Shown here: positions 42,211 to 54,125 of the stretch, in pieces
Layout of the letters: the number at the start of each line of letters is the position of its first letter
Numbering within the stretch: position 1 is the first letter of the stretch
Source of the DNA: Nymphalis io
Taxonomy: Eukaryota > Arthropoda > Insecta > Lepidoptera > Nymphalidae
Length of the DNA: 64,000 nucleotides
Direction: 5' to 3'
Assembly (NCBI RefSeq): GCF_905147045.1
Contig: NC_065910.1
Location: 9,486,001-9,550,000, forward strand
Position numbers and translations under genes: made by a program
Notes under the pieces: generated by a model
What the model saw: only the letters and a program-made list of their open reading frames with translations
Databases searched by the model: none
What the model was told of the DNA's origin: nothing

Positions 42211-42717
42211 ATATTAACCGTATTATTTATTTTTGTGCTTACAAGTAGTGATGTATGATATGACTATATATGGATGGTTGAGAAAATAATAAAATTAATA
42301 AACTTGTTGTAACTATCAATGTATGGTTAAAAATAAAATGTATGGCTTACTATACATTATGTTAACTTCTGTAAAGGCTATGCAGCACAGAATATCGATG
42401 CGGTAGTATAACAGCTATTCATATTTGTCGTCAGTCCTACCGGAGACGCTGACATTTATAATAAAATAAACTCAAAACATTGCGTCTCTCTCGCATCGGC
42501 CGTCCCCGGGTACGCGTCTAAAAGCTTTCAGGACGCATTGACGCGCGTGCATAATGAAGCGAGTTTTAGTTTATTTTTAGCGACATCGAAGATCATTCGC
42601 TCACGTTTATATTATAACATTACTTTGTTACGTTTGTCCATAGTTTTCAGATTTGTTGATAAAGGAAGCAAAAATAGTATACATAATAAGTGATCAGTGT
42701 TCTAGTTTCTTTTGCTT

Positions 42718-42777
42718 ACAATGCGCCACCAACCTTTGGAACTAAGATGTTTGTTTCCAAGGTTGGTGGCGCATTGT
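42718..42777. repeat. SINE-B fragment as a near-perfect inverted repeat
   Basis: ACAATGCGCCACCAACCTT (42718-42736) and its exact complement AAGGTTGGTGGCGCATTGT (42759-42777) flank a 22-nt spacer. Both arms are the same ~25-bp piece of SINE-B in opposite orientation; little else of the element is present, though the flank continues GATGTA on the right. Confidence 0.85.
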
Positions 42778-43829
42778 CGATGTATGGAGTGTTTCATAAT
42801 TATAATTGGTCTTACGCTATAGTTCTGGCCCATATAACTATAATAATTATAATATTTGAACGCAAGACAGATATATAAATAATATTTAAAAAAAATGTAA
42901 AAATATGTCTATAAGTATAGGTGCTATTAGGCACAGGTAGGCCAGTCTGTATACCTAACACAAAAAAATAAATATCGGAGTAAAGCCTTTTCAACGTACG
43001 ACTTCTTCTTTCATTAAAATGTCGAATATAAATGAACGAGAAACATCTCAAATGTAACAGATATATTGCAAATTCATTTAGTCAAGTAAAGTAACACATG
43101 TTATCTTTTGTAAAAGATAAAAGATAGCGTCCCCCATGACGCAGCAATGATTTTATTACTGCATCATCTAATTACGGTAGTAGATTCGTATCCGTGACAC
43201 ATGGTGCGATTGAAGGGGAGATAATGAGCAAATTTTCCAGACCCTTGCAAGGTTGGCCCGGGTAAAGAATTATGGATCAGATTATGGTGGTTGGGTATTG
43301 GTTAATCAGAATTTGGTTTTTATTTAGACAATAGAAAGATTATATATAGTGGTAATGCTGACTTTGCCTATCGATGTTCGATAAATCGACCGTTAAATAT
43401 ATTTTTTTATTTTATACCTCTATTAAATTTATAAAATAGTATGTTGTTCAGTATAAGTAAGTTATAATATATGTACCGCAACTTGAAGTAAAACAAGCAT
43501 TAAGAAAAGTTTAAAGCAATAGTTTTCAGTATAATACAAATTTAAATTTCGCTAGAACTGTAGTTTTCGTAAGAACAATCTCGAAATCAACCGCAGGACA
43601 CGACTGTCAAACAGAATGTAATAGATATGCGACATTGACTATAATAATAACGACATTTAAAATATACACGCGGCAAAACGCTAACAAATACAAGAAACTA
43701 TACATAAAAGATTTTTTATGGCAATAACACTCTAGAGACAATTGTATCAATATTGGTATTAAATTCAATTAATGATGTTTAAAGCATATTGATTCTGTTC
43801 TCATTGACATTCAACACGGCTGTCGCATA

Positions 43830-44102
43830 GTAATAATAATAATAATTATATCCTGGGACATTATTCAAACACGGCCATCTGACCCCAAATTAAGCTTGTA
43901 CAGAGCTTGTACTATGGAAACCAGACAACTGATATACTATATATACTAATTTTTTTGTAAATACATACTTATATAGATAATTACACCCAGAATCAGGACA
44001 AACCGGTATGTTCATGCACACAAATGTCTGTCCTGGGTGGAAATCGAACCCACAACCTTCGGCGTGAAAGGCAAGTAACCAACCACGCCAACCGACCCGT
44101 CA
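43830..44102 (-). mobile_element. SINE-C, full length
   Basis: From TAATAATAATAATAATTATA to AACCACGCCAACCGACCCGT on the plus strand. Both pol III boxes are recognisable on the minus strand. It aligns with the copies at 7183 and 10004. Confidence 0.87.
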
Positions 44103-44705
44103 AGTTACTAACGAGCTTAAATGTTATCAATAAAAATTGATATCTATTTGCTTTAGTTAAGCCATTTATCCGATTGTGATACTATGGTGAGTGGTTCTGT
44201 GTTAACTCATAAAGGTACCAGATACACAACAAAACATTTTTTTTCTTTGTACCTTTTTCCTTCAATATAAACGTTTTATTTAGTAACGTTAACCGTCCGA
44301 AGTCGGTTGAGTAGCTAGTATATAAATATACATAATATAAATGCCTCCTAACCTACCTTTCTGTCTCAATGCTGCAGATGAGAGGCTTATAGTACTGCAG
44401 ATCCTGAGTAAGAACTCAGGCTTTGTTTTGTTGAGTTTCTCTGACGTGAATTTTGGTTTAAAGATATTTATTTCCCATAAAGAACAAATAATTTACAGTT
44501 CACTTAATGAGAAAACACAAGTCAATTCAATTAAATTTTTTATTATTAAAGAAATTTTTATATTTAAAAAAAAAAACTCGTAACAAAAATAGTTATTCTT
44601 AAAATTAAACAATGTAGTTCAACAACTAGTGACGAAAAATATGGTAAATCAATATGTACAAATATAAACAAATATACTAACAAGATAAATATATGTTTTT
44701 TTTTT

Positions 44706-44957
44706 ATAGATGGTAAGTGGTCATCAACGCCCTTAGACATTGGCATTGTAAGAAATGTTAACCATCGCTTATATCACCAATGCGCCACCAACCTTGGGAA
44801 CTAAGATGTTATGTCCCTTGTGCCTGTAATTACACTGGCTCACTCACCCTTCAAATCGGAACACAACAATACCAAGTACTGCTGTTTTGCGGTAGAATAT
44901 CTGATGAGTGGGTGGTACCTACCCAGACGAGCTTGCACAAAGCTCTACCACCAGTAA
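44706..44957 (-). mobile_element. SINE-B with deletion at the tail
   Basis: TTTTATAGATGGTAAGTGGT joins the start of the tail (TATAGA) directly to TGGTAAGTGG, skipping about 30 bp. The rest, up to AGCTCTACCACCAGTAAT, is near consensus. Confidence 0.88.
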
Positions 44958-46166
44958 TTGTAGATAATGAAAGTAGACCCGATTCGAATCCGAACTCCCG
45001 ATCTGCTACTATATGTCACTTGACCGACGAGGAAAATCCTTCACTAGGGGAAATTAGTTTTCAAAGTTTAAAATTCCAAATATATATATTATTATAAATT
45101 CTACATTACAATCATAATATAAATCAACACATCACCGTTTATAATATATGCAGTGGTCATCACGACCATGACGTCACGCGCCCTCCCGTAATTAACCAGA
45201 TGGACTGTAAGGGGCGAGTTAACGATCACGAGTGAATTATTTTGTTGTTTGTTAATGTATATTCAGTTTGACCATAGTATCCTTGTTAATGTCACATCCT
45301 TACCGTTATAATAGATGCTGAACCGATTTTGATTCAATTCAGTGTGAAGATAGGTTGACGTTCTCAATGTGGAGTTTTAGTATATTGTGTTAAAAAAAAC
45401 AGACTTCAACATGTTTTTTGTGTAAGAACAAAAAAGTTTTATTGGAACATTCATAAATATATATTTCTGGAACCTTCTCATTTTTTTAGTTGATTTATAA
45501 ATACATATATGGGTATATATATATTTATCCAGGCTCCATCAATATCGGAGATATGTCCAGGCTGTCTGGGTTCCACACTGGGAGTCGTCTCAAGCAATTC
45601 AACATAACAAAACCGCATTAGCAATTGTTTTATTGTTAATAGTAATCTCTTGCCTCGTTTATCTCATCTATTTGCGTGTAAAATGTCAGTTATGTTTATG
45701 TATATAATGATAATTCGTTCTGATATTGTATATAAAGCATTTACCTACTCTCTAGTACTCTTGAATAGCGTGAAGGCAAACCATTCTGCTACAGTTAGGG
45801 CTTTCATGTTTTCCATATCTAATCTTATTATATCATTCATATTCACTGTGTTTTTTTTGCGACGTAAAACTTCACTTTCACGATATATTTTATTATGAAC
45901 TTCTAACGCTACTTTTGCGAGAGTTCGAAGAACTACAAACTAGTTTATTCCGGTTTTTGTCAGTGTGTCTGTTACAGTACTACAAACGCATATCAGATTT
46001 ATCTGTATCATAATACAGACGCCAGCCAATATATAGTATACTATGTATTGTAGTATGAGACGCAAATGTTTACTGCGCATCATCTGTTCAAACACTCTGT
46101 ACAACTACTCCGTGTAACAAGATCGTCACTCGCAGCGAAAACAAACACCCTGTGTGTGAGACCCTC

Positions 46167-46180
46167 GTGTCACGTGACAC
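46167..46180. promoter_or_regulatory. 14-bp palindromic E-box GTGTCACGTGACAC
   Basis: A perfect palindrome around CACGTG, with the 10-bp GTCACGTGAC form bound by MITF/TFE-type bHLH-zip factors (CLEAR element) in animals. The second occurrence is at 63910. Confidence 0.35.
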
Positions 46181-46460
46181 AGGGCTCCGTTTTGATATTG
46201 TCATATACATATAAGAACTTTATCAATAGGTGCAGACATTGTTATTTCCTAAGATTTAATGTGAAATATTTATATACAAAGATTTTTATAAACTAAATCT
46301 ATTTTGCTAAATATATATATAAAGGATAATTAAATACTTACTTTTTAATTTATGTTATATGTATTTCAGCGAACACCGTTTGCATTTGCAGTACGTGAAA
46401 ATATAATCATTTAAAATAATCCTTGACACCCGTATGTCACAAGGAGAAGACACCTGGCGG

Positions 46461-46543
46461 TGACGTCACGCACCCCTGTGTCCAGTTATTATAAAAAGAT
46501 TAACTTCTAAACGTTCGCGTGTTGACTGCGAGGTGTGGTAAGT
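46461..46543 (+). promoter_or_regulatory. Promoter-like cluster: CRE, TATA box, then splice donor
   Basis: TGACGTCA (46461-46468) is a perfect CRE/ATF site. TATAAAAAG (46490-46498) follows 21 bp later. A GTAAGT donor is at 46538, which would leave a very short 5' leader exon starting around 46520. No ORF is attached in the next kb, so the target, if any, is unknown. Each motif alone is weak; the spacing is what makes it worth listing. Confidence 0.28.
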
Positions 46544-46639
46544 CAACGACTTTCAAATTGTTATGATTCATCGTTTAATCATTTTACTATTTTTAATGAC
46601 TTGTAAAAATAACGCCCATATGGAACCACGATATAGTTA

Positions 46640-46805
46640 GTAGCTAATTTTCCGGCTTCGCGCGGGTAGATAAGAAGAAAAATGCATTTTGGATATGATT
46701 TGTGTAAAATCCGTTCTTAGTGAGCGTCTACGTCGAGGAAAGATGACGAATTTCAAGTCAACCGGGCGGATAGTTTAGGAGATCTCGTGAAGAGTGGTAT
46801 TTCGC
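46640..46805 (+). repeat. Repeat F, uninterrupted copy
   Basis: TAGCTAATTTTCCGGCTTCG, GATTTGTGTAAAATCCGTTC, TTAGTGAGCGTCTACGTCGA, CAAGTCAACCGGGCGGATAG and AGATCTCGTGA. The GCTTCGCGCGGGTAG start is reminiscent of lepidopteran Helitron-type elements; the class is uncertain. Confidence 0.6.
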
Positions 46806-46811
46806 TTATAT

Positions 46812-47025
46812 ATAGATCCTGAAGTTCTGGTTCTCAGAGTCTGGAAGTTGTTTCTACACTCCCGTGACACGAAAGGCATGTAAATACGTTAGTCCTAAGC
46901 TTGAACTCTATCCAGTCGTATCGGATTGAAAGGAATAGAGTGCGTCTGTGTTTGTGCACTCGCTTTAATTTCCCGCGCAGTTGGCTAGTCTCCCTTGAGA
47001 GTGCAGATTTCGGTGATAGAGGCCA
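46812..47025 (+). mobile_element. SINE-D, head-truncated
   Basis: AAGTTCTGGTTCTCAGAGTC, ACACTCCCGTGACACGAAAG, ACTCTATCCAGTCGTATCGG, GTGTTTGTGCACTCGC and GGCTAGTCTCCCTTGAGAG. It follows directly after repeat F. Confidence 0.75.
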
Positions 47026-47724
47026 ACCGGTCAATAGGTCATCAACATATTCATTACCGGCCTTACTCATAAGCTTTGCTTAGCGGTTTTTTAGTTAAAC
47101 ACGTTCATCTCTTTCTGTCATCGTTAATTTGACATTTTAATGAAGAAAACAGAGTATTGTTTGGCCGATCACTCGCTAAACAACGCTTGTAAGATTACAT
47201 GTATACTCTTACATGTAACTATTTTTTTATTATTCTTACTTAAATAATGATGACCTTAATTAACCTCAACCATATCATTCCAGGACGCGATCAGAATTAT
47301 TTATACTTTAGCTATAATACATACATAAATAACAGTAAATGCCCACTATTGGCAAACTGTTTCACCTGTAATGGAGATGGTTTGAAGGTTATTCCTCCGT
47401 CTTTAGATGAATGAATGTTGAATTAATGTTCCCGGCTGATCGGTGATTTTGTCTCTTATATATTATATGAAATTGTAAGTTTAAAATATCTTTCAAGACC
47501 CGATTATGGTAAGACTGGCCGAACACCATCCAGATCGACTAAGATTCAGAATCCCACAAAGAAAACTAACACCTCTTCAAGGAAGTCAACTGGCTTACAT
47601 TCTAAGTTAATGAAGAAGTCACCTGGACTGTAGGACGTCAAATTCAAACTTATATTTATGTTGCATATGAATACCATATCTCGATCGAATTAATCCTGAA
47701 ATTTTTATATATATTTTTTTATAT

Positions 47725-47915
47725 ATTCCGGGAAAGCAAATGACTCCAGTCCACCTGATGGTAAGTGGTAGTGGAGTCCAAACGCGACGACGGCTACTAC
47801 AGTCGAGAATGTTCTGCACTAGCCGCCCCCGCCTTACCAGCCCGCAAGATGCCTCTTCACGCCTCGTTTGAAGGAACCCAGGTTGTAAGAGGAGGGGAAC
47901 ACGTAATGCTGCCTC
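47725..47915 (-). mobile_element. Element E, shorter copy
   Basis: TTCCGGGAAAGCAAATGACT, CCACCTGATGGTAAGTGGTA, AATGTTCTGCACTAGCCGCC and CCCGCAAGATGCCTCTTCAC parallel the copy at 36850. It ends at GGAACACGTAATGCTG. Confidence 0.72.
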
Positions 47916-48298
47916 ATTATAATAATATTAATACAAATTAAATATATGATACGTCAAAGGGCTGGAGAACACGTCTGTGTTCACAACAAATACAAAAAAA
48001 AAACTTCAAAGATCTAGATAGTAAGAACAACAATTAAATAATTCAATCCAAATATTCCCAAATCCCTAATCCCAGCTGAGTATGAAAATCCATCGGTCTA
48101 AAAATTTGATGCGTCCTCATGCCCCGTTAGGGCTCCGGTCCGGGCTCGGCGAGGGGAAGTAAAAGCATATTTATGTTAGTTTCTGATCGACGATGATGTC
48201 TCCCCTTGGTTTGAGAGGGTGGCGTCTTGTTACGGCGTTTCGGCTGAACATTTTAACGTGAACATACAAATATTATGTCGAATGTACAATAACATTTT

Positions 48299-48355
48299 TT
48301 GATAGTGTAAATATCAATAGTACCTCCGAGGTACTATTGATATTTACACTATCAA
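48299..48355. repeat. 57-bp perfect palindrome
   Basis: Arms 48299-48326 and 48328-48355 are exact complements with a single central base (C at 48327). The arm reads GATAGTGTAAATATCAATAG then TACCTC. The flanks are T-rich on both sides. It could fold into a 28-bp stem without a usable loop. Confidence 0.92.
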
Positions 48356-48392
48356 TTTTTTTTATTGTATTGCTTTATTTATTATATTGCTT

Positions 48393-48625
48393 CCAGACTC
48401 CGAAATCTGGAAGCTGGTTTTATACTACCTCGGAAAGCACGTTAAGGCGTTGGTCGTGCGCCGGAACTCTTTCTCTAATTGCCATCGCATCTGATAATGA
48501 TCTTGAATAAAGAATGCATGTGTGTTTACGCACACACTCGTGTACTATATATGTCCTGCACAGTTGGCTAGTCTCTCTTGAGATTGGCCGCCGTGGCCGA
48601 AATCAGTCAGGAGGACATCAACATC
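48393..48625 (+). mobile_element. SINE-D, head-truncated
   Basis: CAGACTCCGAAATCTGGAAG, CCTCGGAAAGCACGTTAAGG, GTGTGTTTACGCACACACTC and CTCTTGAGATTGGCCGCCG. It sits between two perfect hairpins at 48299 and 48696. Confidence 0.85.
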
Positions 48626-48695
48626 ATCAACAATTAATAGTGAAGCAGTGTAATGCGGGCATTATGTGTATAAAAAGCCCTGACTCATGTTCTTA

Positions 48696-48753
48696 TATGA
48701 ACTTTGCTACTTTTTATTGCTTACTTGAGCAATAAAAAGTAGCAAAGTTCATA
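48696..48753. repeat. 25-bp perfect stem with 8-nt loop
   Basis: Arms 48696-48720 and 48729-48753 are exact complements; the loop is TTACTTGA. The arm contains GAACTTTGCTACTTTTTATT. It lies 70 bp after a SINE-D copy and 340 bp after another perfect palindrome. Confidence 0.92.
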
Positions 48754-50424
48754 GAGTAAATAGTTCAAGTACTAGAACCAAATCGCAAATTCGCCGCAGC
48801 GAGCCCGCACGCTACGCACTTAGCTCTCAGTTTCTCCCGGGGACATTACGAGGTCCCATAGCTTAAGTATACATATATATATGTTTAAGAATGTTTAGTT
48901 ACGGTTAGATGCGAAATATGTATTAAAACTCAACGATAATAATACCTTCAATTAAATATATATAAAGCATGTATTATATTAATTAAATATGGCTTAAAAA
49001 AAGTCTCTGCCTTAGCTAACTCTGACATGAGCGATCAGTAAGAACTCATTTCATTATTCACCCGTGAAATGTTGACATACGATATTGATATATACAGCAT
49101 TTTGTAATAACTTACAAAATGTTCAAAATTATAAGTAATACGTTATTTATTTGCGTGTAACCTTGTAAGTCTAATATTTAGTACTTATAATTTTTGGTTG
49201 TTTTCTCTAAACAGTATAAAACAGTTTTTTTAAATTAGCCACTGGAGTTTCAAGCGGTTTTCACTTGTATTTTGATAATATCTCACGGAATGCTTCTACA
49301 TTATTATGTTGTTTTTTTTTTTAGGATTTGTTATATAAGATGAATGAAACTTAGTATTGTAACATAGATGAACAAGAATTTCACTTAGTTATTGATGAAA
49401 AGAAAAAAACTACGACCGGTTTAAAAAAAAATTTCCGGACATGAGAAGAACCGACAAATGAACATCAGTTCTTTAGTCTACTAATTTAGAAAAAGGAACT
49501 AATGTTCGCAGTTACAATTTTAAAAATAATAAAAGTAAGAATCGGACACCATTTTTGTAATCATAAACAAGTAAAACAAATTATTCGTAAGTCCAATCTG
49601 TGATTAATTTGTTGATCTTACGATTACATACAATGTCTTAGCCTGAGGTCGCACCGGCCTTGTATTTATAAATTCTAATTAAAGGATATTAAATACTGTA
49701 TAAGCATAATAAAGATAGCACCATTTAATTACAATAAAACGCAAACAAAGCGACAGTCACATATAAGCCTGTGGAAGGGTTAGGAGTAATCAACTAATTG
49801 CTGTATAATCCACGGACAGACAGCTCAACTGCTATTCCGTCCGTGTTTCAATGTTTATACCTAGCCAAGCGACCCGGCTCTGTGCGGTATTCAATGGATA
49901 TTTTGAAAGCTTATATACGAATATTTATAATAAGCCCACCATTTAACATTTAACAATAAATAAATTAAAAGCTCATGTTAAAAAGCATAAAAGACATAAT
50001 ATTCATCGTATTATATAGACGATAAAAGAGCTGGCAGTTAGTATTAGTTGATTTTCATACATGATGCACCTTGAATAAAGTAAATTTTTATTTTAAACAT
50101 AACGGCGTGTCCTTGGTTAATAAACTTATGGGCTTTTATTTTTAGAAAAGTATTTTTATTTAACAAATTCATTTTGGAAATGTCCTGTGATATATATACA
50201 TTATCCCATACAAGAAAAGTTAAAGATCTTAATTCAATATGGAAGTATTATACTTGGTCATTGGCTGTCAAAAGTCTATCAGCGCACTGGTTCGTACAGT
50301 AATACCTCAGTTCTAAGAAGAATTAGATGGACCACGTGGAGATGTTTTATAAATCTCGTGGACGTTCTTATTACTCACCAATGAACATCACGTCCTACTG
50401 ATTGTCAGCTATAGTGGCCAATAC

Positions 50425-50575
50425 ATGGAGTGCGCAAACACAGCGTAAGCCCATCTTTATTTGCTTTCCGAAGCACGTGTGTGTCGCAAATTCTAACTCC
50501 TGGCAGATATTTTTTTGGACACAATAACTGATTGAACCTTTTATTGGCCGAACTCGAGATTTTATTTCAGTACCT
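50425..50575 (-). mobile_element. SINE-D, old fragment
   Basis: GGAGTGCGCAAACACAGCG, TTTGCTTTCCGAAGCACGTG and TTTTATTGGCCGAACTCGAG are the complement of SINE-D blocks. Confidence 0.55.
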
Positions 50576-50608
50576 TGATATCTGTACACTTATAAGACCA
50601 CCGTAACC

Positions 50609-50908
50609 GTAACAGCCTGTGAATGTCCCACTGCTGGGCTAAAGGCCTCCTCTCCTCTTTTTGAGGAGAAGGTTTGGAGCTTATTCCACCACGCTGCTCC
50701 AATGCGGGTTGGTGGAATACACATGTGGCAGAATTTCAGTGAAATTAGACACATGCAGGTTTCCTCACGATGTTTTCCTTCACCGTAAAGCACGAGATAA
50801 ATTATAATCACAAATTAAGCACATGAAAATTCAGTGGTGCTTGCCCGGGTTTGAACCCACGATCATCGGTTAAGATTCACATGTTCTTACCACTGGGCCA
50901 TCTCGGCT
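50609..50908 (-). mobile_element. SINE-A, full length
   Basis: One of the best-preserved copies. The head has A-box and B-box, and the tail ends in GTAACAGCCTGTGAATGTCC. It shares CCGTAACCGTAACAG with the copies at 9400 and 62690, which suggests a common subfamily. Confidence 0.92.
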
Positions 50909-51656
50909 CTTATCCAATGAAGTTAATATTACAAAATAAAATCTGACTGAATAATATAAAACATAAAAGATATTTGCCGTCTCTATGATTATTATACATG
51001 TTAATAATACATTGTAACCACTTTATATAATATTACGATAAGTACAAATCTCCAGTTCTAGTACATGTAACATAATATAATATATTATGTATAGGCATAT
51101 ACATCCGCAACTGCTTATTTATACACTTACGAGGGTCAGCCAGACCCGGTGTGGACGCACCTTTAGGATTCTAAAATAACATCTTAATTAGTAAAAAAAA
51201 AAATATGTTAACAATTTTGAATATATAAAAATGACAACAAAGTTAAAAATTTAATTAAATTACATATCATACTAAAATACTACTACTAATAAAATAAATA
51301 TCACAAATTAATAATTTAAAAACAAAACACATTTCTCTTAAATTATTTGGAAATGTAGTATAAAAAACGTATCTATATGTCTAAATTTGGATATTAAATA
51401 TTTGGACATATTTAATATATTTAATATAAAAAACGTATAAAAATACTCTAAGAGAGTAAATCCGTATAAGAATAATAGTATAGTTGCGTGCTCATGGGGG
51501 TGCCAATTATATTGACAGAATAAAATTACAGCCATTTGCCTGGCGAAGTTATTGATGAAATTTTGACATGCACGTATGACGATTCGATCTATCTTCAATT
51601 CTATGAAACAGTGTCTAACAAACTTAATTCATGGCAAAAAATATAAATTCATGCCT

Positions 51657-51727
51657 TTTAGATGGACGGGCAATTGTGCTACCCGATAATAAATGGTCTC
51701 CACCATCCACAGACGTCGGTTATGTAA
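51657..51727 (-). mobile_element. SINE-B 3'-end fragment, old
   Basis: TAGATGGACGGGCAATTGTG, AAATGGTCTCCACCATCCAC and AGACGTCGGTTATGTAAG resemble the tail region. It is strongly diverged. Confidence 0.45.
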
Positions 51728-52969
51728 GTTTTAAGTAAGTTTTAAGGTAATTTATCATTAATAATGCTGTACTTGCATTTAAGTGTTTTGTATAGAATAT
51801 GAATATTTTTATGTTTTAGTTTAAAAACCTTTATTAGCTAGTCCAAATAATCAATAAAAAATGTGTTTTATGAAGTTCGACTTTCGAAATACTTATATAC
51901 GACTTAATTTCCAACGTCAAGTATTCTTTATTATTAATAAGAAAGTGTGATGAGTTTTTATTTTCAATTTCAAGTATTCCATTGTAATATAAATTCCCCA
52001 ATCAATGACAAACCAACCCTTAATCTCAGTTGACATACCCACTGTACTGAAGTATAGCAATCAAGAATTTTATACGCTGTATTCATTCCAACAATGAAGC
52101 TTTTGTCTCGACGCTCTAAATAAGCAGATATTTTTATTTACAATATAAAATCAACAATTTACAATGTAAAATTATCTTTATTATTCATATACTCACTTCC
52201 TTTACATTTTTGTTACAATAAATAAAAACAATTTCTTTCTTTCTGAAATTTTAGAAAATTTTAAATGAAACGCATTTGCTTTAATCAAAATTTAATTTAA
52301 CTTTATGCGAGTCAGCTTTTAAAAAAACATTTCAATTTTACTAAAATAACTGTCATAGGGCCGTAAATTCGTTGGAGAAGAATCGCTAACTAGTAGAAAC
52401 TGTTCTGCTTTTGTTGCCAAAAAGTCCAAGACTTTTTACCTTAGTATATAATGTTATATTTATTATTGCATTATTCGTTTTATTAAAAACGATTGTATCT
52501 CAACAATGATTTAGTTCTTTTGTTTCATATAAAACCATTCCATCATTTCGTCTCTCGCGAAACACTCCGATACCCAATATTAATTCCTGGTAGGGTGTGC
52601 AGTCAAGCGAAGCCACTCGGCGGTATTAGTCGCGCGTCCCGGCGCTGACCCGGAACTGATGCGGCTCTTTAATATATTGCATAGTGGAGTTTAGCGATGG
52701 ATTTTTTATTGTAACGTTAAGGCAAATGCTACCTGTAAAGCCGCGTTTTCACTTTGTTATATAATCTATAATAATATGTATAGCTATATACTGTTTGTTT
52801 GAAGGCGCTGATCGATTATAAATGTATATTTTATTGTCGTCACATCCCTAATAGCTTGACGATATGCAGAACAGTGATGTGAGAGTTGCAGGTTGTTGCT
52901 GCTCCATTGGTTTATTGTCTCCGCTTAAATAATAAAAAAAAACAATATTTTATTTCACCTGAGTATAAG

Positions 52970-53345
52970 TTTCTAAATGTCACACTTCTGAGCTAAGGGC
53001 TCATTGTTTAGTAGAAGGTTACGAGCCTTGTGACAGATTTTTATCCAACAATTTTATCTCTTCTTACTTCAATGTGTTTTTATTGACATATATTAGGTGA
53101 TTAATTCATATTTACAGTTATGCTAATGTTTCTTGTATAGTGCATGCTGAGACTACCTGTATTTAGTAGACCATTAATACACAGATAATTTGAAAATGTA
53201 ATATTGTTTTTTCATGTGATATTGTGTCCACTGTTGGTTGACCTCTTAAATAAATAAAGGAAAATACATGCAAGTTAACACAAAAATTAAGCGCTTAAGA
53301 ATTGAGAAGAATTGCCCTGGTTTGAAACCACAATCTTCGGGTGAA
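52970..53345 (-). mobile_element. SINE-A, heavily degraded copy
   Basis: Traces of the tail (AATGTCACACTTCTGAGCTA) and of the head side (AAAATTAAGCGCTTAAG, TGGTTTGAAACCACAATC) lie in the right order, with a long unrelated AT-rich spacer between. A further trace of the body is at 53375-53500. Confidence 0.4.
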
Positions 53346-53834
53346 GTGTGAATGAAATGAACTACGTCTTCCTTCCCCCTTTTAAGAAGGTTTGAAGTAA
53401 AATACTATAACATAATATGTCAGAAGATCATCCCATACATTTAGGTTATTTTATGATGTTTCCTTCGACACTGAATCACGAGCTAAATGAGAATGAATTG
53501 TCATATTAAAACAGCTAACCAAGACCTGGAGTCATGACCTTGCGATTGAATTGTTCAATCACTATTTTCAATATTAGTGCTAATGTGGACGTATTTTTTA
53601 AACCAAACAAGTTTTCGTGCTTAGATGACACTAAGGGTGGGTCATAAGTGATCAGCCAATCTGACCGCTCCTCATTACCAAGCATATGGTACTCGCGTGC
53701 ATGCGCAATTGATCGCAACTGTTACCATCGTCCCAAATAGATGGGGATCATGTTTTGTAATAAGCATGCTACGTTTGAATTGATGGTAGATTAAAATTGT
53801 TAATAATTACTTTCAACATATTAGATAATATAGG

Positions 53835-54125
53835 CCACCACGTTGGTATAATGGTCAGGTCAGGCTAATGGAAATGTTAGTGGATTTTTTAGTTATTTTC
53901 AGTTGCCGGAGTTTATCATTTCACAAGGTTTATATTGCCGTGCGTCGGAAAGTAATCTCTTCGGTGCTGTGCCTGAACCTTTTCCTGGTTGTGAGAGTAA
54001 TGGAATAGGGAGAACACATATCAAACGTCAAGATTTTTTTAAATCGAACTGGTAGAAGCAGACACATGTGTGGTTGTACGCATTTGTGTCGGGATGGTGA
54101 AGCTCTTAGGTTTTATACTTTAGTA
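53835..54125 (+). mobile_element. SINE-D, heavily diverged copy
   Basis: GGTATAATGGTCAGGTCAGG (head), TTGCCGGAGTTTATC, GTGCGTCGGAAAGTAATCTC, GTGCCTGAACCTTTTCCTGG and GTACGCATTTGTGTCG are recognisable in order. Confidence 0.5.

Noticed and set aside
44341..44583. 80-codon ORF beginning MPPNLPFCLNAADERL
   Set aside because: The first 35 codons look gene-like and a GTAAGA follows, but no acceptor or partner exon was found and the rest is AT-rich chance sequence.
44780..45097. 105-codon ORF beginning MRHQPWELR
   Set aside because: The same start recurs at 24868 and 31487 (minus); it is SINE-B translation, followed by chance sequence.
45532..45606. Possible exon after an acceptor-like ttatccag (APSISEICPGCLG...)
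   Set aside because: Short, ends in a stop soon after, no upstream exon with a matching donor; insufficient support.
48696..48753. microRNA precursor
   Set aside because: Perfect pairing without bulges and no match to a microRNA that I recognise; a snap-back duplication is the simpler explanation.
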